64,000 bases of DNA, taken from Streptomyces rapamycinicus NRRL 5491. Lineage in GTDB: Bacteria > Actinomycetota > Actinomycetes > Streptomycetales > Streptomycetaceae. Positions 28,303 through 37,469 of this stretch are shown piece after piece; the first letter of the stretch is position 1, and the number at the start of each line of letters is the position of its first letter. Under the pieces are notes generated by a model. It saw only the letters and a program-made list of their open reading frames with translations, did no database searches and was not told the DNA's origin. Where the stretch lies: assembly GCF_024298965.1 (NCBI RefSeq), contig NZ_CP085193.1, positions 7,874,001-7,938,000 on the forward strand, read 5' to 3'. A program made the translations under genes and the position numbers.

Positions 28303-31284
28303 ATGTCCACCACCACGGTGACCTCCGTACCGAATCCCTCAGTCTTCGGCGAATCCGTCACCTACACCGCCACCGTCACCGGTATCACCGCCGGGACCCC
28401 TCCATGGGGCGACGTGACCTTCGTCATCGCCGGAGGCCCGACGCTCGGCCCCGTGACGCTGACCCAGACCGGGGTCGACTCCGGCACGGCCAGCGTGACC
28501 GACTCCACCCTCGCCGTCGGCTCCCATCTGGTCACGGCGAACTTCGTCAACTCCAGCGACCCTTTGGACAATTCGTCCGGCACGACCATCCAGCAGGTCA
28601 ACCAGTCGGCGACCACCACCACCGTCACCTTCGTCCCGCCCGCGCCCGTCTGCGGCGAGACCGTGACCCTGACCGCCAGTGTGGCGGCGGCGCCCCCGGG
28701 CAGCGGCATCCCCACCGGTACGGTCACCTTCATCATCAGCGCGGACGGGCCCACGGTGCCCGGGACCCTCGACGGGGCCGGGAACGCCTCGGTCACCGTC
28801 CCCGCCCTGAGCGTGGGCACACACCAGGTCGCGGCGTTCTACAGCGGCGACGCCAACTTCGCCGCGTCCAACTCGCCCTTGACGCCGCTCACCGTCAGCC
28901 CGGCGTCCTCGACCACGACCCTCACCATCTCCCCGGCCTCGCCGGTCTGCGGTGAGACGGTGACCCTGTGCGCCCAGGTGGCGGTCGTCGCGCCCGGTAC
29001 CTGCACCCCGACGGGCACGGTGACGTTCACGGTCGCCGGCGGTCCGACGCTCACGGGCACCCTGGACGCGACCGGGCAGGCGTGCGTGACGACCACCGCC
29101 ATCCCGGTGGGGACCCACGCCGTGACGGCCACCTACGCCGGAAACGGGGACGTCTCGGGCTCGACCGACACCGGCTCGGTCACGGTCGGCCAAGGCGCGT
29201 CGACCACAACGGTCACGGTAACCCCCGCCTCGCCGGTCTGCGGTGAGGCGATCACCATCTGCGCCCAGGTGACGGTGTCGCCCCCGAGCACCTGTACGCC
29301 CACCGGCACGGTGACCTTCGTGATCACCGGTGGTCCGACCCTGACGGGCACGCTGAACGCGAGCGGCCAGGCGTGCGTGACCACCAGCGCGCTGACCGCG
29401 GGGTCGTACACCGTGACCGCCACGTACGGTGGCAGCACGAACATCGCGAGCTCCACCGGCACCGCGTCGATCACCGTGGGCCAGGGCGTCTCGGGTATCT
29501 CGGCGAGCATCTCGCCCAGCCCGTCCGTCTGCGGTGAGCCGGTGACCATCTGCGCGGACGTGAGCGTCGGGCCGCCCAGCACATGTGTCCCCACCGGGAA
29601 CGTGACGTTCGCCGTCTCCGGTGGTCCGACCCTGACGGGCACGCTGGACGCGACCGGTCAGGCGTGCGTGACGACCAGTGCCATTCCGGTCGGCACCCAC
29701 AGCGTGACCATCACCTACCCGGGCGACGGGGACGTCCTGGGCTCGACGACGACCCTCCCCCTGACGGTGAACCAGGCCGCCTCGACGACCGCCCTGACCA
29801 TCACGCCCAGCACGGCGTCGTGCGGCCAGTCGGTGACCTTGTGCGCGCAGGTGACCACGACACCGCCCGGCACGTGCGCCCCGACCGGGACGGTGACGTT
29901 CACGATCGCGGGCGGTCCGACCCTGACCGGGACGCTGAACGCCAGCGGTCAGGCGTGTGTGACGACCAGCGCCATTCCGGTCGGCACCCACGCGGTGACG
30001 GCCACCTACTCCGGTGACACCGGCGTCGCGGGTTCGTCCGCCTCCGGGACCGTCACGGTCAACCAGGGCGTCTCCACCACGACCCTGAGCTTCCTGCCCG
30101 CCTCCCCGGTGTGCGGCCAGCCCGTGACCCTGTGCGCCCAGGTGACGGTCGCGTCGCCCAGCACCTGCACCCCGACCGGGACGGTCACCTTCACGATCGC
30201 GGGTGGTCCGACCCTGACCGGGACGCTGAACGCCAGCGGTCAGGCGTGTGTGACGACCATCGCCATCCCGGTCGGCACTCACGCGGTGACGGCCACGTAC
30301 GCGGGCAACACGGGCGTGGCGGGCTCGTCGGCGTCCGGCTCCATCACCGTCGGCCAGGCCGCGTCCACGACCGCGCTGACCATCACGCCCGCCTCCCCGG
30401 TGTGCGGCCAGTCGGTGACCCTGTGCGCGCAGGTGACCACGACATCGCCCGGCACGTGCGCCCCGACCGGGACGGTGACGTTCACGATCGCGGGCGGTCC
30501 GACCCTGACCGGGACGCTGAACGCCAGCGGTCAGGCGTGCGTGACGACCAGCGCCATTCCGGTGGGTACGCACGCGGTGACGGCCATGTACGGGGGCAAC
30601 ACGGGCGTGGCGGGCTCCTCGGCGTCCGGCTCCGTCACCGTCGGCCAGGCGACCACCACGACCACGCTCACCTCCTCGCCGAACCCGTCCACCCCCGGCC
30701 AGAACGTGACCTTCACCGCCACCGTGACCGCGGTGCCGCCGGCGACGGGCACCCCGACCGGGACCGTCACCTTCGTGATCAGCGGCGGGCCCACCCTCAC
30801 CGGCACGCTCAACGGCGCGGGACAGGCCACCGTCAGCACCAACACCCTCACCACCGGCGCGCACACGGTCACCGCCACCTACGGCGGCGACACCTGCTTC
30901 GCCGGTTCCACCTCACCGACCATCACCCAGAACGTGGCCGTGCTGCCGACCGGGACCACCGTGACCGCCACTCCGGCCACCATCCGGCTGCGGTTCAACG
31001 GCACGTTCGTCATCCCGACCCTGAGCGCGACGCTGAGGGACGCGTCGAACAACCCGATCCCCGGCCAGACCCTCACCTTCGTCGCCAACTCGGTACTGGG
31101 CCCGATCGCGCTGGGCAGCGCGGTCACCAATGCCAGTGGCACGGCGACGCTCAGCAATGTCGCCGTCCCGCCGACGGTGATCACCGCCTCGACGTACACC
31201 GCCTCCTTCGCGGGCGCTCCGGGTCTGAGCCCGTCGTCGGGTTCGGCCTCGCTGACCTTCCAGCCGACGCCGCTCCTCCCGTAG
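28303..31284 (+). CDS. 993-residue tandem Ig-like repeat protein (Big_3_5-type), Cys-rich, no signal peptide
   Basis: The protein is a string of about nine bacterial Ig-like domains plus a different C-terminal domain (about 881-993, Big_1-like). Domain 1 spans about 1-101 and domain 2 about 102-200. Domains 3 to 8 are each exactly 97 residues and share four Cys (PVCGE, TLCAQ, STCTPTG, GQACVTT). Domain 9 has lost most of them. Such domains normally act in surface adhesion, and the Cys pattern suggests disulfides outside the cell. Yet the ATG is followed at once by STTTVTSVPNPSVFG with no signal peptide, and a TGA 27 bases upstream in frame excludes an upstream extension. No sorting signal was seen. 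Confidence 0.85.
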   Translation: MSTTTVTSVPNPSVFGESVTYTATVTGITAGTPPWGDVTFVIAGGPTLGPVTLTQTGVDSGTASVTDSTLAVGSHLVTANFVNSSDPLDNSSGTTIQQVNQSATTTTVTFVPPAPVCGETVTLTASVAAAPPGSGIPTGTVTFIISADGPTVPGTLDGAGNASVTVPALSVGTHQVAAFYSGDANFAASNSPLTPLTVSPASSTTTLTISPASPVCGETVTLCAQVAVVAPGTCTPTGTVTFTVAGGPTLTGTLDATGQACVTTTAIPVGTHAVTATYAGNGDVSGSTDTGSVTVGQGASTTTVTVTPASPVCGEAITICAQVTVSPPSTCTPTGTVTFVITGGPTLTGTLNASGQACVTTSALTAGSYTVTATYGGSTNIASSTGTASITVGQGVSGISASISPSPSVCGEPVTICADVSVGPPSTCVPTGNVTFAVSGGPTLTGTLDATGQACVTTSAIPVGTHSVTITYPGDGDVLGSTTTLPLTVNQAASTTALTITPSTASCGQSVTLCAQVTTTPPGTCAPTGTVTFTIAGGPTLTGTLNASGQACVTTSAIPVGTHAVTATYSGDTGVAGSSASGTVTVNQGVSTTTLSFLPASPVCGQPVTLCAQVTVASPSTCTPTGTVTFTIAGGPTLTGTLNASGQACVTTIAIPVGTHAVTATYAGNTGVAGSSASGSITVGQAASTTALTITPASPVCGQSVTLCAQVTTTSPGTCAPTGTVTFTIAGGPTLTGTLNASGQACVTTSAIPVGTHAVTAMYGGNTGVAGSSASGSVTVGQATTTTTLTSSPNPSTPGQNVTFTATVTAVPPATGTPTGTVTFVISGGPTLTGTLNGAGQATVSTNTLTTGAHTVTATYGGDTCFAGSTSPTITQNVAVLPTGTTVTATPATIRLRFNGTFVIPTLSATLRDASNNPIPGQTLTFVANSVLGPIALGSAVTNASGTATLSNVAVPPTVITASTYTASFAGAPGLSPSSGSASLTFQPTPLLP
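28903..30648 (+). repeat. six 291-bp coding tandem repeats
   Basis: Units begin at 28903, 29194, 29485, 29776, 30067 and 30358, each 291 bases (97 residues). Units 6, 7 and 8 of the protein (29776-30648) are almost identical over long stretches at the DNA level, including synonymous positions, which points to recent duplication or gene conversion. Copy number is likely variable. Confidence 0.85.
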
Positions 31285-31291
31285 GGCGCCC

Positions 31292-31334
31292 GAGGCCCTG
31301 AGGCCCTGAGGCCCTGAGGCCCTGAGGCCCTGAG
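31292..31334. repeat. 8-bp tandem repeat after the Ig-repeat gene
   Basis: Five consecutive GAGGCCCT units (31292-31331) begin 8 bases after the stop codon. The 170-bp gap to the next gene has no other clear signal apart from an imperfect CGGGCC/GGCCCG palindrome near 31370-31400. Confidence 0.85.
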
Positions 31335-31456
31335 CACAACGCGCCACCGCACAACCGCGTATCGCCCGCGCCGGGCCGCCGCACCGCGGCCCGGCGCGGG
31401 CCGCGGTGTGCCCACCGGAGTCACCGCCGGTCAACGCCCCGCATATGCTCATCCGC

Positions 31457-31807
31457 ATGAGCGAAGCAGCGCAGTTGGACCCCGAAGACCGCAAGATCAT
31501 CACGCTGGCCCGCTCCGTGCGGGCCCGCAACTCCGTACCGGAGGGCGCCGCCGTCCGCGACGAGACGGGGCGTACGTACGTGGCCGGGACCGTGGCCCTC
31601 GACTCGCTGAAGCTGAGCGCCCTCCGGACCGCCGTCGCCATGGCCGTGGCGAGCGGAGCCACGTCCCTGGAGGCCGCGGCCGTGGTGACCGACGCGGAGA
31701 GCGCATCGGAGGAGGACCGCGCGGCCGTCCGGGACCTCGGCGGGGCCGGGACCCCGGTGCTGCTGGCGGGCCCCGACGGCACCCTGCGGGCCACGCTGGA
31801 CGCCTGA
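31457..31807 (+). CDS. cytidine deaminase-like protein lacking catalytic residues
   Basis: A 116-residue protein with the overall layout of a short cytidine deaminase: LDPEDRKIITLARSVRARNSVPEGAAVRDETGRTYVAGTVAL followed by a helix where active enzymes have the zinc motif CAE. Here that position reads LKLSALRTAVAMAV, so the Cys ligand and the catalytic Glu are both missing, and no PCxxC motif follows. It is therefore predicted to be non-catalytic. ATG 31457 begins the conserved part; 31406 and 31445 are weaker alternatives. It lies directly before era, as in other Streptomyces, and probably shares its transcript (about 80 bp gap). Confidence 0.75.
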   Translation: MSEAAQLDPEDRKIITLARSVRARNSVPEGAAVRDETGRTYVAGTVALDSLKLSALRTAVAMAVASGATSLEAAAVVTDAESASEEDRAAVRDLGGAGTPVLLAGPDGTLRATLDA

Positions 31808-31890
31808 CCCCGGCCCACCCGCCCCCGGTGGTCGTACGAGGCCGGGAGGGCTGGTCCGAGCGGGCCGGGGCATCGGGGAGAATGGGGGCC

Positions 31891-32847
31891 ATGACTGCCG
31901 GTACCTCCCCGTCCCCGACCGAGCAGCGGGAGACCCCGCACCGCTCGGGCTTCGCCTGCTTCGTCGGCCGCCCCAACGCGGGCAAGTCGACCCTGACCAA
32001 CGCGCTGGTGGGGACGAAGGTCGCGATCACCTCGAACCGCCCGCAGACCACCCGCCACACCGTCCGCGGCATCGTGCACCGCCCCGACGCCCAGCTGGTG
32101 CTCGTCGACACCCCCGGTCTGCACAAGCCGCGCACCCTGCTCGGCGAGCGGCTCAACGACGTCGTGCGCACCACCTGGGCCGAGGTCGACGTCATCGGCT
32201 TCTGCCTGCCCGCCGACCAGAAGCTGGGCCCCGGCGACCGCTACATCGCCACCGAGCTCGCGGGGATCAAGAAGACCCCCAAGGTCGCGATCGTCACCAA
32301 GAGCGACCTGGTCGAGCCCGAGCAACTGGCCCAGCAACTGATCGCCGTCGACCGGCTCGGCAAGGAGCTGGGCATCGAGTGGGCCGAGATCGTCCCCGTG
32401 TCGGCCGTAGGTGACCAGCAGGTGGATCTGCTGGCGGACCTGCTGGTCCCGCTGCTGCCCGAGGGCCCGACGCTCTACGCCGAGGGCGACCTCACGGACG
32501 AGCCCGAGCAGGTCATGGTGGCCGAGCTGATCCGGGAGGCCGCGCTGGAGGGCGTACGGGACGAACTGCCGCACTCCATCGCGGTGGTGGTGGAGGAGAT
32601 GCTGCCCCGCGAGGGCCGCCCCGCGGACCGGCCGCTCCTGGACATCCACGCCAACCTCTACATCGAACGGCCCAGCCAGAAGGGCATCATCATCGGCCCC
32701 AAGGGCCGCCGCCTGAAGGACGTGGGCACCAAGTCCCGCAAGCACATCGAGGCGCTGCTGGGTACGCCGGTCTTCCTCGACCTGCATGTGAAGGTGGCGA
32801 AGGACTGGCAGCGCGACCCGAAGCAGTTGCGGAAGCTCGGGTTCTGA
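31891..32847 (+). CDS. era: GTPase Era
   Basis: Era is an essential GTPase that assists 30S maturation by binding the 3' end of 16S rRNA. The 318-residue protein shows G1 GRPNAGKST near residue 26, G3 DTPGLHKP near 73, G4 TKSD near 136, and a C-terminal KH RNA-binding domain (about 230-305, GPKGRRLKDVGTKSRKHIEALLG). ATG at 31891 is used; an ATG three codons earlier is possible. A 10-bp perfect hairpin follows. Confidence 0.96.
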   Translation: MTAGTSPSPTEQRETPHRSGFACFVGRPNAGKSTLTNALVGTKVAITSNRPQTTRHTVRGIVHRPDAQLVLVDTPGLHKPRTLLGERLNDVVRTTWAEVDVIGFCLPADQKLGPGDRYIATELAGIKKTPKVAIVTKSDLVEPEQLAQQLIAVDRLGKELGIEWAEIVPVSAVGDQQVDLLADLLVPLLPEGPTLYAEGDLTDEPEQVMVAELIREAALEGVRDELPHSIAVVVEEMLPREGRPADRPLLDIHANLYIERPSQKGIIIGPKGRRLKDVGTKSRKHIEALLGTPVFLDLHVKVAKDWQRDPKQLRKLGF

Positions 32848-32859
32848 GCCCGGTGCGTG

Positions 32860-32883
32860 GGCCCCGGCGCATCCGCCGGGGCC
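32860..32883. terminator. bidirectional hairpin between era and the emfourin-like gene
   Basis: A perfect 10-bp stem, GGCCCCGGCG (32860-32869) with CGCCGGGGCC (32874-32883), and loop CATC. It lies 12 bases after the era stop and 25 bases beyond the convergent stop at 32909, so it can serve both. Confidence 0.75.
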
Positions 32884-32908
32884 GAGTGCGCCCCGGCCGC
32901 GTGGGGCT

Positions 32909-33175
32909 TTACGCGCCTTCCTCCAGCACCGTGCGGATCAGTTCCCGCTGGGCGTCGCTCAGCTGGGGGTCCGCGGCGTGGACGGTGCGGCCGTCGACGG
33001 TGATCTCGTACTGGAAGCCGTCGGGGACGCCGCGGGGGGCCGTGGTGTGGCCGGTCTCGACGGCCTGGTGGGCCAGGGCGTCCAGATGGGTGGCGTCGGG
33101 CCGGCCGGTGGTGTCCAGCTCGGCCCGGCGCTCGATTCCGGCGAATCCACCGGTGCGGGTGACGGAGATGCGCAT
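32909..33175 (-). CDS. emfourin-like protealysin inhibitor
   Basis: An 88-residue protein starting MRISVTRTGGFAGIERRAELDTT, the signature of the emfourin family, slow tight-binding inhibitors of protealysin-like M4 peptidases described from Serratia. The C-terminal half (DGFQYEITVDGRTVHAADPQLSDAQRELIRTVLEEGA) has the family's strand-helix layout. It lies 27 bp downstream of, and on the same strand as, an M4 peptidase gene. That linkage supports the call more than length alone. Inhibition itself is inferred. Confidence 0.82.
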   Translation of the reverse strand: MRISVTRTGGFAGIERRAELDTTGRPDATHLDALAHQAVETGHTTAPRGVPDGFQYEITVDGRTVHAADPQLSDAQRELIRTVLEEGA

Positions 33176-33202
33176 GGCTCCATCACTACCCGATGGCGTG
33201 CC

Positions 33203-34309
33203 CTAGCGCGCGCCCACGTGGGCCCGCAGATCGGTGATGCCCACCCCGGCCCATGCGTCCCGCACCGCCGCCTGCTCCTCGCCCTCGCCGTAGCGGGCGT
33301 GCGCCGCGGCCACCGTGAGCTGGGCGAAGTCGGCGAACTGCGCGTCGGAGTCCAGATCGCCGCCGGTCAGCACGTCGTACCAGATCTGCCCGGCGCGCTC
33401 CCAGGCGTTGCCGCCCAGGGCGGTGGCGGCGAGGTAGAAGGCGTGGTTGGGGATGCCGGAGTTGATGTGGACGCCGCCGTTGTCACGTGAGGTGTGGACG
33501 TAGTCGTCCATCGTGCCCGGCTGCGGGTCCTTGCCCAGCACATCGTCGTCGTAGGCCGTGCCCGGGGCCTTCATGGAGCGCAGGGCCACCCCGGTGACCC
33601 GGTCCGTCAGCAGCCCCGCGCCGATCAGCCAGTCGGCCTCCTCGGCGCTGTGGCCGAGCACATGCTGCTTGACCAGGGAGCCGAAGACGTCGGACATCGA
33701 CTCGTTGAGCGCCCCGGACTGGCCGAAGTACTCGAGGTTGGCGGTGTACTGCGTGACGCCGTGGGTGAGCTCGTGGGCCATCACGTCGACCGGGATGGTG
33801 AAGTCCTGGAAGACCTCGCCGTCCCCGTCGCCGAAGACCATCTGCTCGCCGTCCCAGAAGGCGTTGTTGTAGTCCTCGCTGTAGTGGACGCTCGCGTTCA
33901 GCGGCAGCCCCGAGTCGTCGATGGAGCGCCGGCCGTACGCCTTGAAGAAGAGCTCGAAGGTCGCGCCGAGCCCGTCGTACGCGCGGTTCACCGAGTCGTC
34001 CCCGCTCGCCTGGTCGCCCTCGCCGCGCGTCTTCCTGCCCGGCAGCGAGGTCCGGTGCTGGGCGTCGTAGATGGTGCGCTGGGGCTTGTCGGAGGGCGCG
34101 GCCGCCCGCGCGGCGGGGACGCCGCGCACGGTGGCGATCCGGCGGCGGGTGCGCTGCAGGGCGTCGTGCTCGAGCGTGCGGCGGGCGGGATCGGCCAGCG
34201 AGGCGTCCTCGGCATGGGACAGCTTGTCCAGGACGTGCGGCGGCACGATCGTGCAGAAGGCGGTGTGGCGGTGACCGCGGGCAGGGCGGGCATTGGCATT
34301 GGCGTCCAT
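33203..34309 (-). CDS. protealysin-like M4 (thermolysin-family) metallopeptidase
   Basis: A 368-residue thermolysin-family zinc peptidase with HELTH (about 179-183) and the third ligand Glu in ALNESMSD about 20 residues on, then a C-terminal helical domain (DNGGVHINSGIPNHAFYLAA). The short N-terminal prosegment carries the PPxxL motif (CTIVPPHVLDKL) typical of protealysins. No signal peptide precedes it; the start at 34309 (MDANANARPARGHRHTAF) is preferred to 34345. Protealysin-like enzymes may act inside the cell or leave by unknown routes. The emfourin-like gene directly follows, giving a protease-inhibitor operon. Confidence 0.92.
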   Translation of the reverse strand: MDANANARPARGHRHTAFCTIVPPHVLDKLSHAEDASLADPARRTLEHDALQRTRRRIATVRGVPAARAAAPSDKPQRTIYDAQHRTSLPGRKTRGEGDQASGDDSVNRAYDGLGATFELFFKAYGRRSIDDSGLPLNASVHYSEDYNNAFWDGEQMVFGDGDGEVFQDFTIPVDVMAHELTHGVTQYTANLEYFGQSGALNESMSDVFGSLVKQHVLGHSAEEADWLIGAGLLTDRVTGVALRSMKAPGTAYDDDVLGKDPQPGTMDDYVHTSRDNGGVHINSGIPNHAFYLAATALGGNAWERAGQIWYDVLTGGDLDSDAQFADFAQLTVAAAHARYGEGEEQAAVRDAWAGVGITDLRAHVGAR

Positions 34310-34367
34310 GGCTGGCAATGTCGCATCGCGTGATGCCTGTGTCACGCCTTGCGGTCATGATTGCTGA

Positions 34368-36392
<2,025 letters not shown>

Positions 36393-36398
36393 TCCTCA

Positions 36399-36418
36399 CG
36401 GAATCCTCCGGATTCCTT
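36399..36418 (+). terminator. intrinsic terminator after leuA
   Basis: GGAATCC-TCC-GGATTCC (36399-36415) followed by TTT, six bases after the leuA stop. A second stem, GGCCCCGTTCACC (36492-36504) with GGTGGGCGGGGCC (36511-36523, two G-U pairs), lies before the next gene. Confidence 0.75.
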
Positions 36419-36555
36419 TCAGGTGGGTAGATGATCTTTCACCGGCCTGATCGGACGGGTTCATCACCCCGTTGACCTGGTCACCCACATGGGCCCCGTT
36501 CACCCCGCGAGGTGGGCGGGGCCTCGGGTTTGGCCTGTTGTCTCCGTTCGGGGTA

Positions 36556-36585
36556 CTGACGTCACATCATGGATGTGGCTAGCAT
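36556..36585 (+). promoter_or_regulatory. candidate promoter of the TerB-like gene
   Basis: CTGACG (36556-36561) and TAGCAT (36580-36585) are separated by 18 bases, a fair match to a vegetative Streptomyces promoter. The -35 lies in a TGACGTCA palindrome. Start codon at 36630 is 44 bases beyond the -10. Confidence 0.45.
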
Positions 36586-36629
36586 CACGTCAACGCGGCA
36601 ACGTGGCCGAAGCGTTATGGAGGTGTGAC

Positions 36630-37340
36630 GTGGTGCACCGGCGAGCCCGCCGTGACCGGGACCTGTGTGTGGTAGGCGTACGCACTCTGTGGCGGACCGT
36701 CGGCGATGGTGAGTTCTTCTGCCCCGAGTGCGGAGGCGACCGCAACTACCGCCGCCGTACCGGCCGTCGCCGCATCGTGGTGCTCGGCCTGCCGGTGCTG
36801 CCGCGCGGACCGGTCGCGCCCATCGTGGAATGCGCGGCCTGCGGCAGCCGCTGCGGCACGGAGGTGCTCGACCACCCCACCACGACCCGCTTCTCCGCGA
36901 TGCTCCGCGACGCGGTGCACACCGTGGCCCTCGCGGTCCTCGCCGCGGGCGGCACCGAGGCGACGGCGGTCCGGCAGGTCGCGGTCGGCGCGGTGCGCGC
37001 CGCCGGGTTCGCCGACTGCAGCGAGGAGCAGCTGCTCGCGCTCATCGAGGCCCTCGCCGCCGACACCGGGCGGCTGCCGGGCGCCTGCGGCGAGCGGGAC
37101 GGCCTGGACCCGTGCGGTACGGCGCTGGCCATCGAGCTGCACGAGGCACTGGAGCCGCTGGCCCCGCATCTGGCCCCCACCGGCCGGGAGGCCATCCTCC
37201 TCCAGGGCGCCCGGATCGCCGTGGCGGACGGCCCGTACCGCCCGGCCGAGCGCGCGGTCCTGGAGACGGTCGGCCGGGCGCTGATGATCTGTCCCGACGA
37301 CACGGCCCGCCTGCTGGCCGCCACAAGGGCAGCGTTCTGA
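36630..37340 (+). CDS. TerB-like protein with N-terminal zinc ribbon
   Basis: A 236-residue protein. Two CxxC pairs (CPECGG near 33, CAACGSRCG near 71) form a probable zinc ribbon, and the C-terminal 150 residues look like a TerB/DjlA-type helical domain (about 90-230, DAVHTVALAVLAAGGTEATA and ILLQGARIAVADGPYRPAERAVLETVGRAL). GTG at 36630 (with GGAGG 6 bases upstream) is chosen; GTG 36633 is equivalent. TerB-like domains occur in stress and membrane-linked complexes. No other ter gene is present, so tellurite resistance should not be assumed. Confidence 0.82.
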   Translation: MVHRRARRDRDLCVVGVRTLWRTVGDGEFFCPECGGDRNYRRRTGRRRIVVLGLPVLPRGPVAPIVECAACGSRCGTEVLDHPTTTRFSAMLRDAVHTVALAVLAAGGTEATAVRQVAVGAVRAAGFADCSEEQLLALIEALAADTGRLPGACGERDGLDPCGTALAIELHEALEPLAPHLAPTGREAILLQGARIAVADGPYRPAERAVLETVGRALMICPDDTARLLAATRAAF

Positions 37341-37469
37341 GCGGAGGGTTCCGGTTCGCTCTCCGTACTCCCCAGGGAGTAATCGCCCCCTCCTCGCCCC
37401 CGGCGTAGTAGCCGCCATTTCCATCGTCGGCGCGAGGTATCGGCGCCCGGGCGCCGGAAGCCTGGGGGC

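Noticed and set aside
28339..30864. 841-codon minus-strand frame opposite the Ig-repeat gene
   Set aside because: The frame is open only because of the repetitive composition; its translation is a low-complexity Arg/Gly/Ala repeat with no known fold.
36630..37340. Tellurite resistance operon
   Set aside because: Only a TerB-like domain is present; no terC, terD or terE neighbours.
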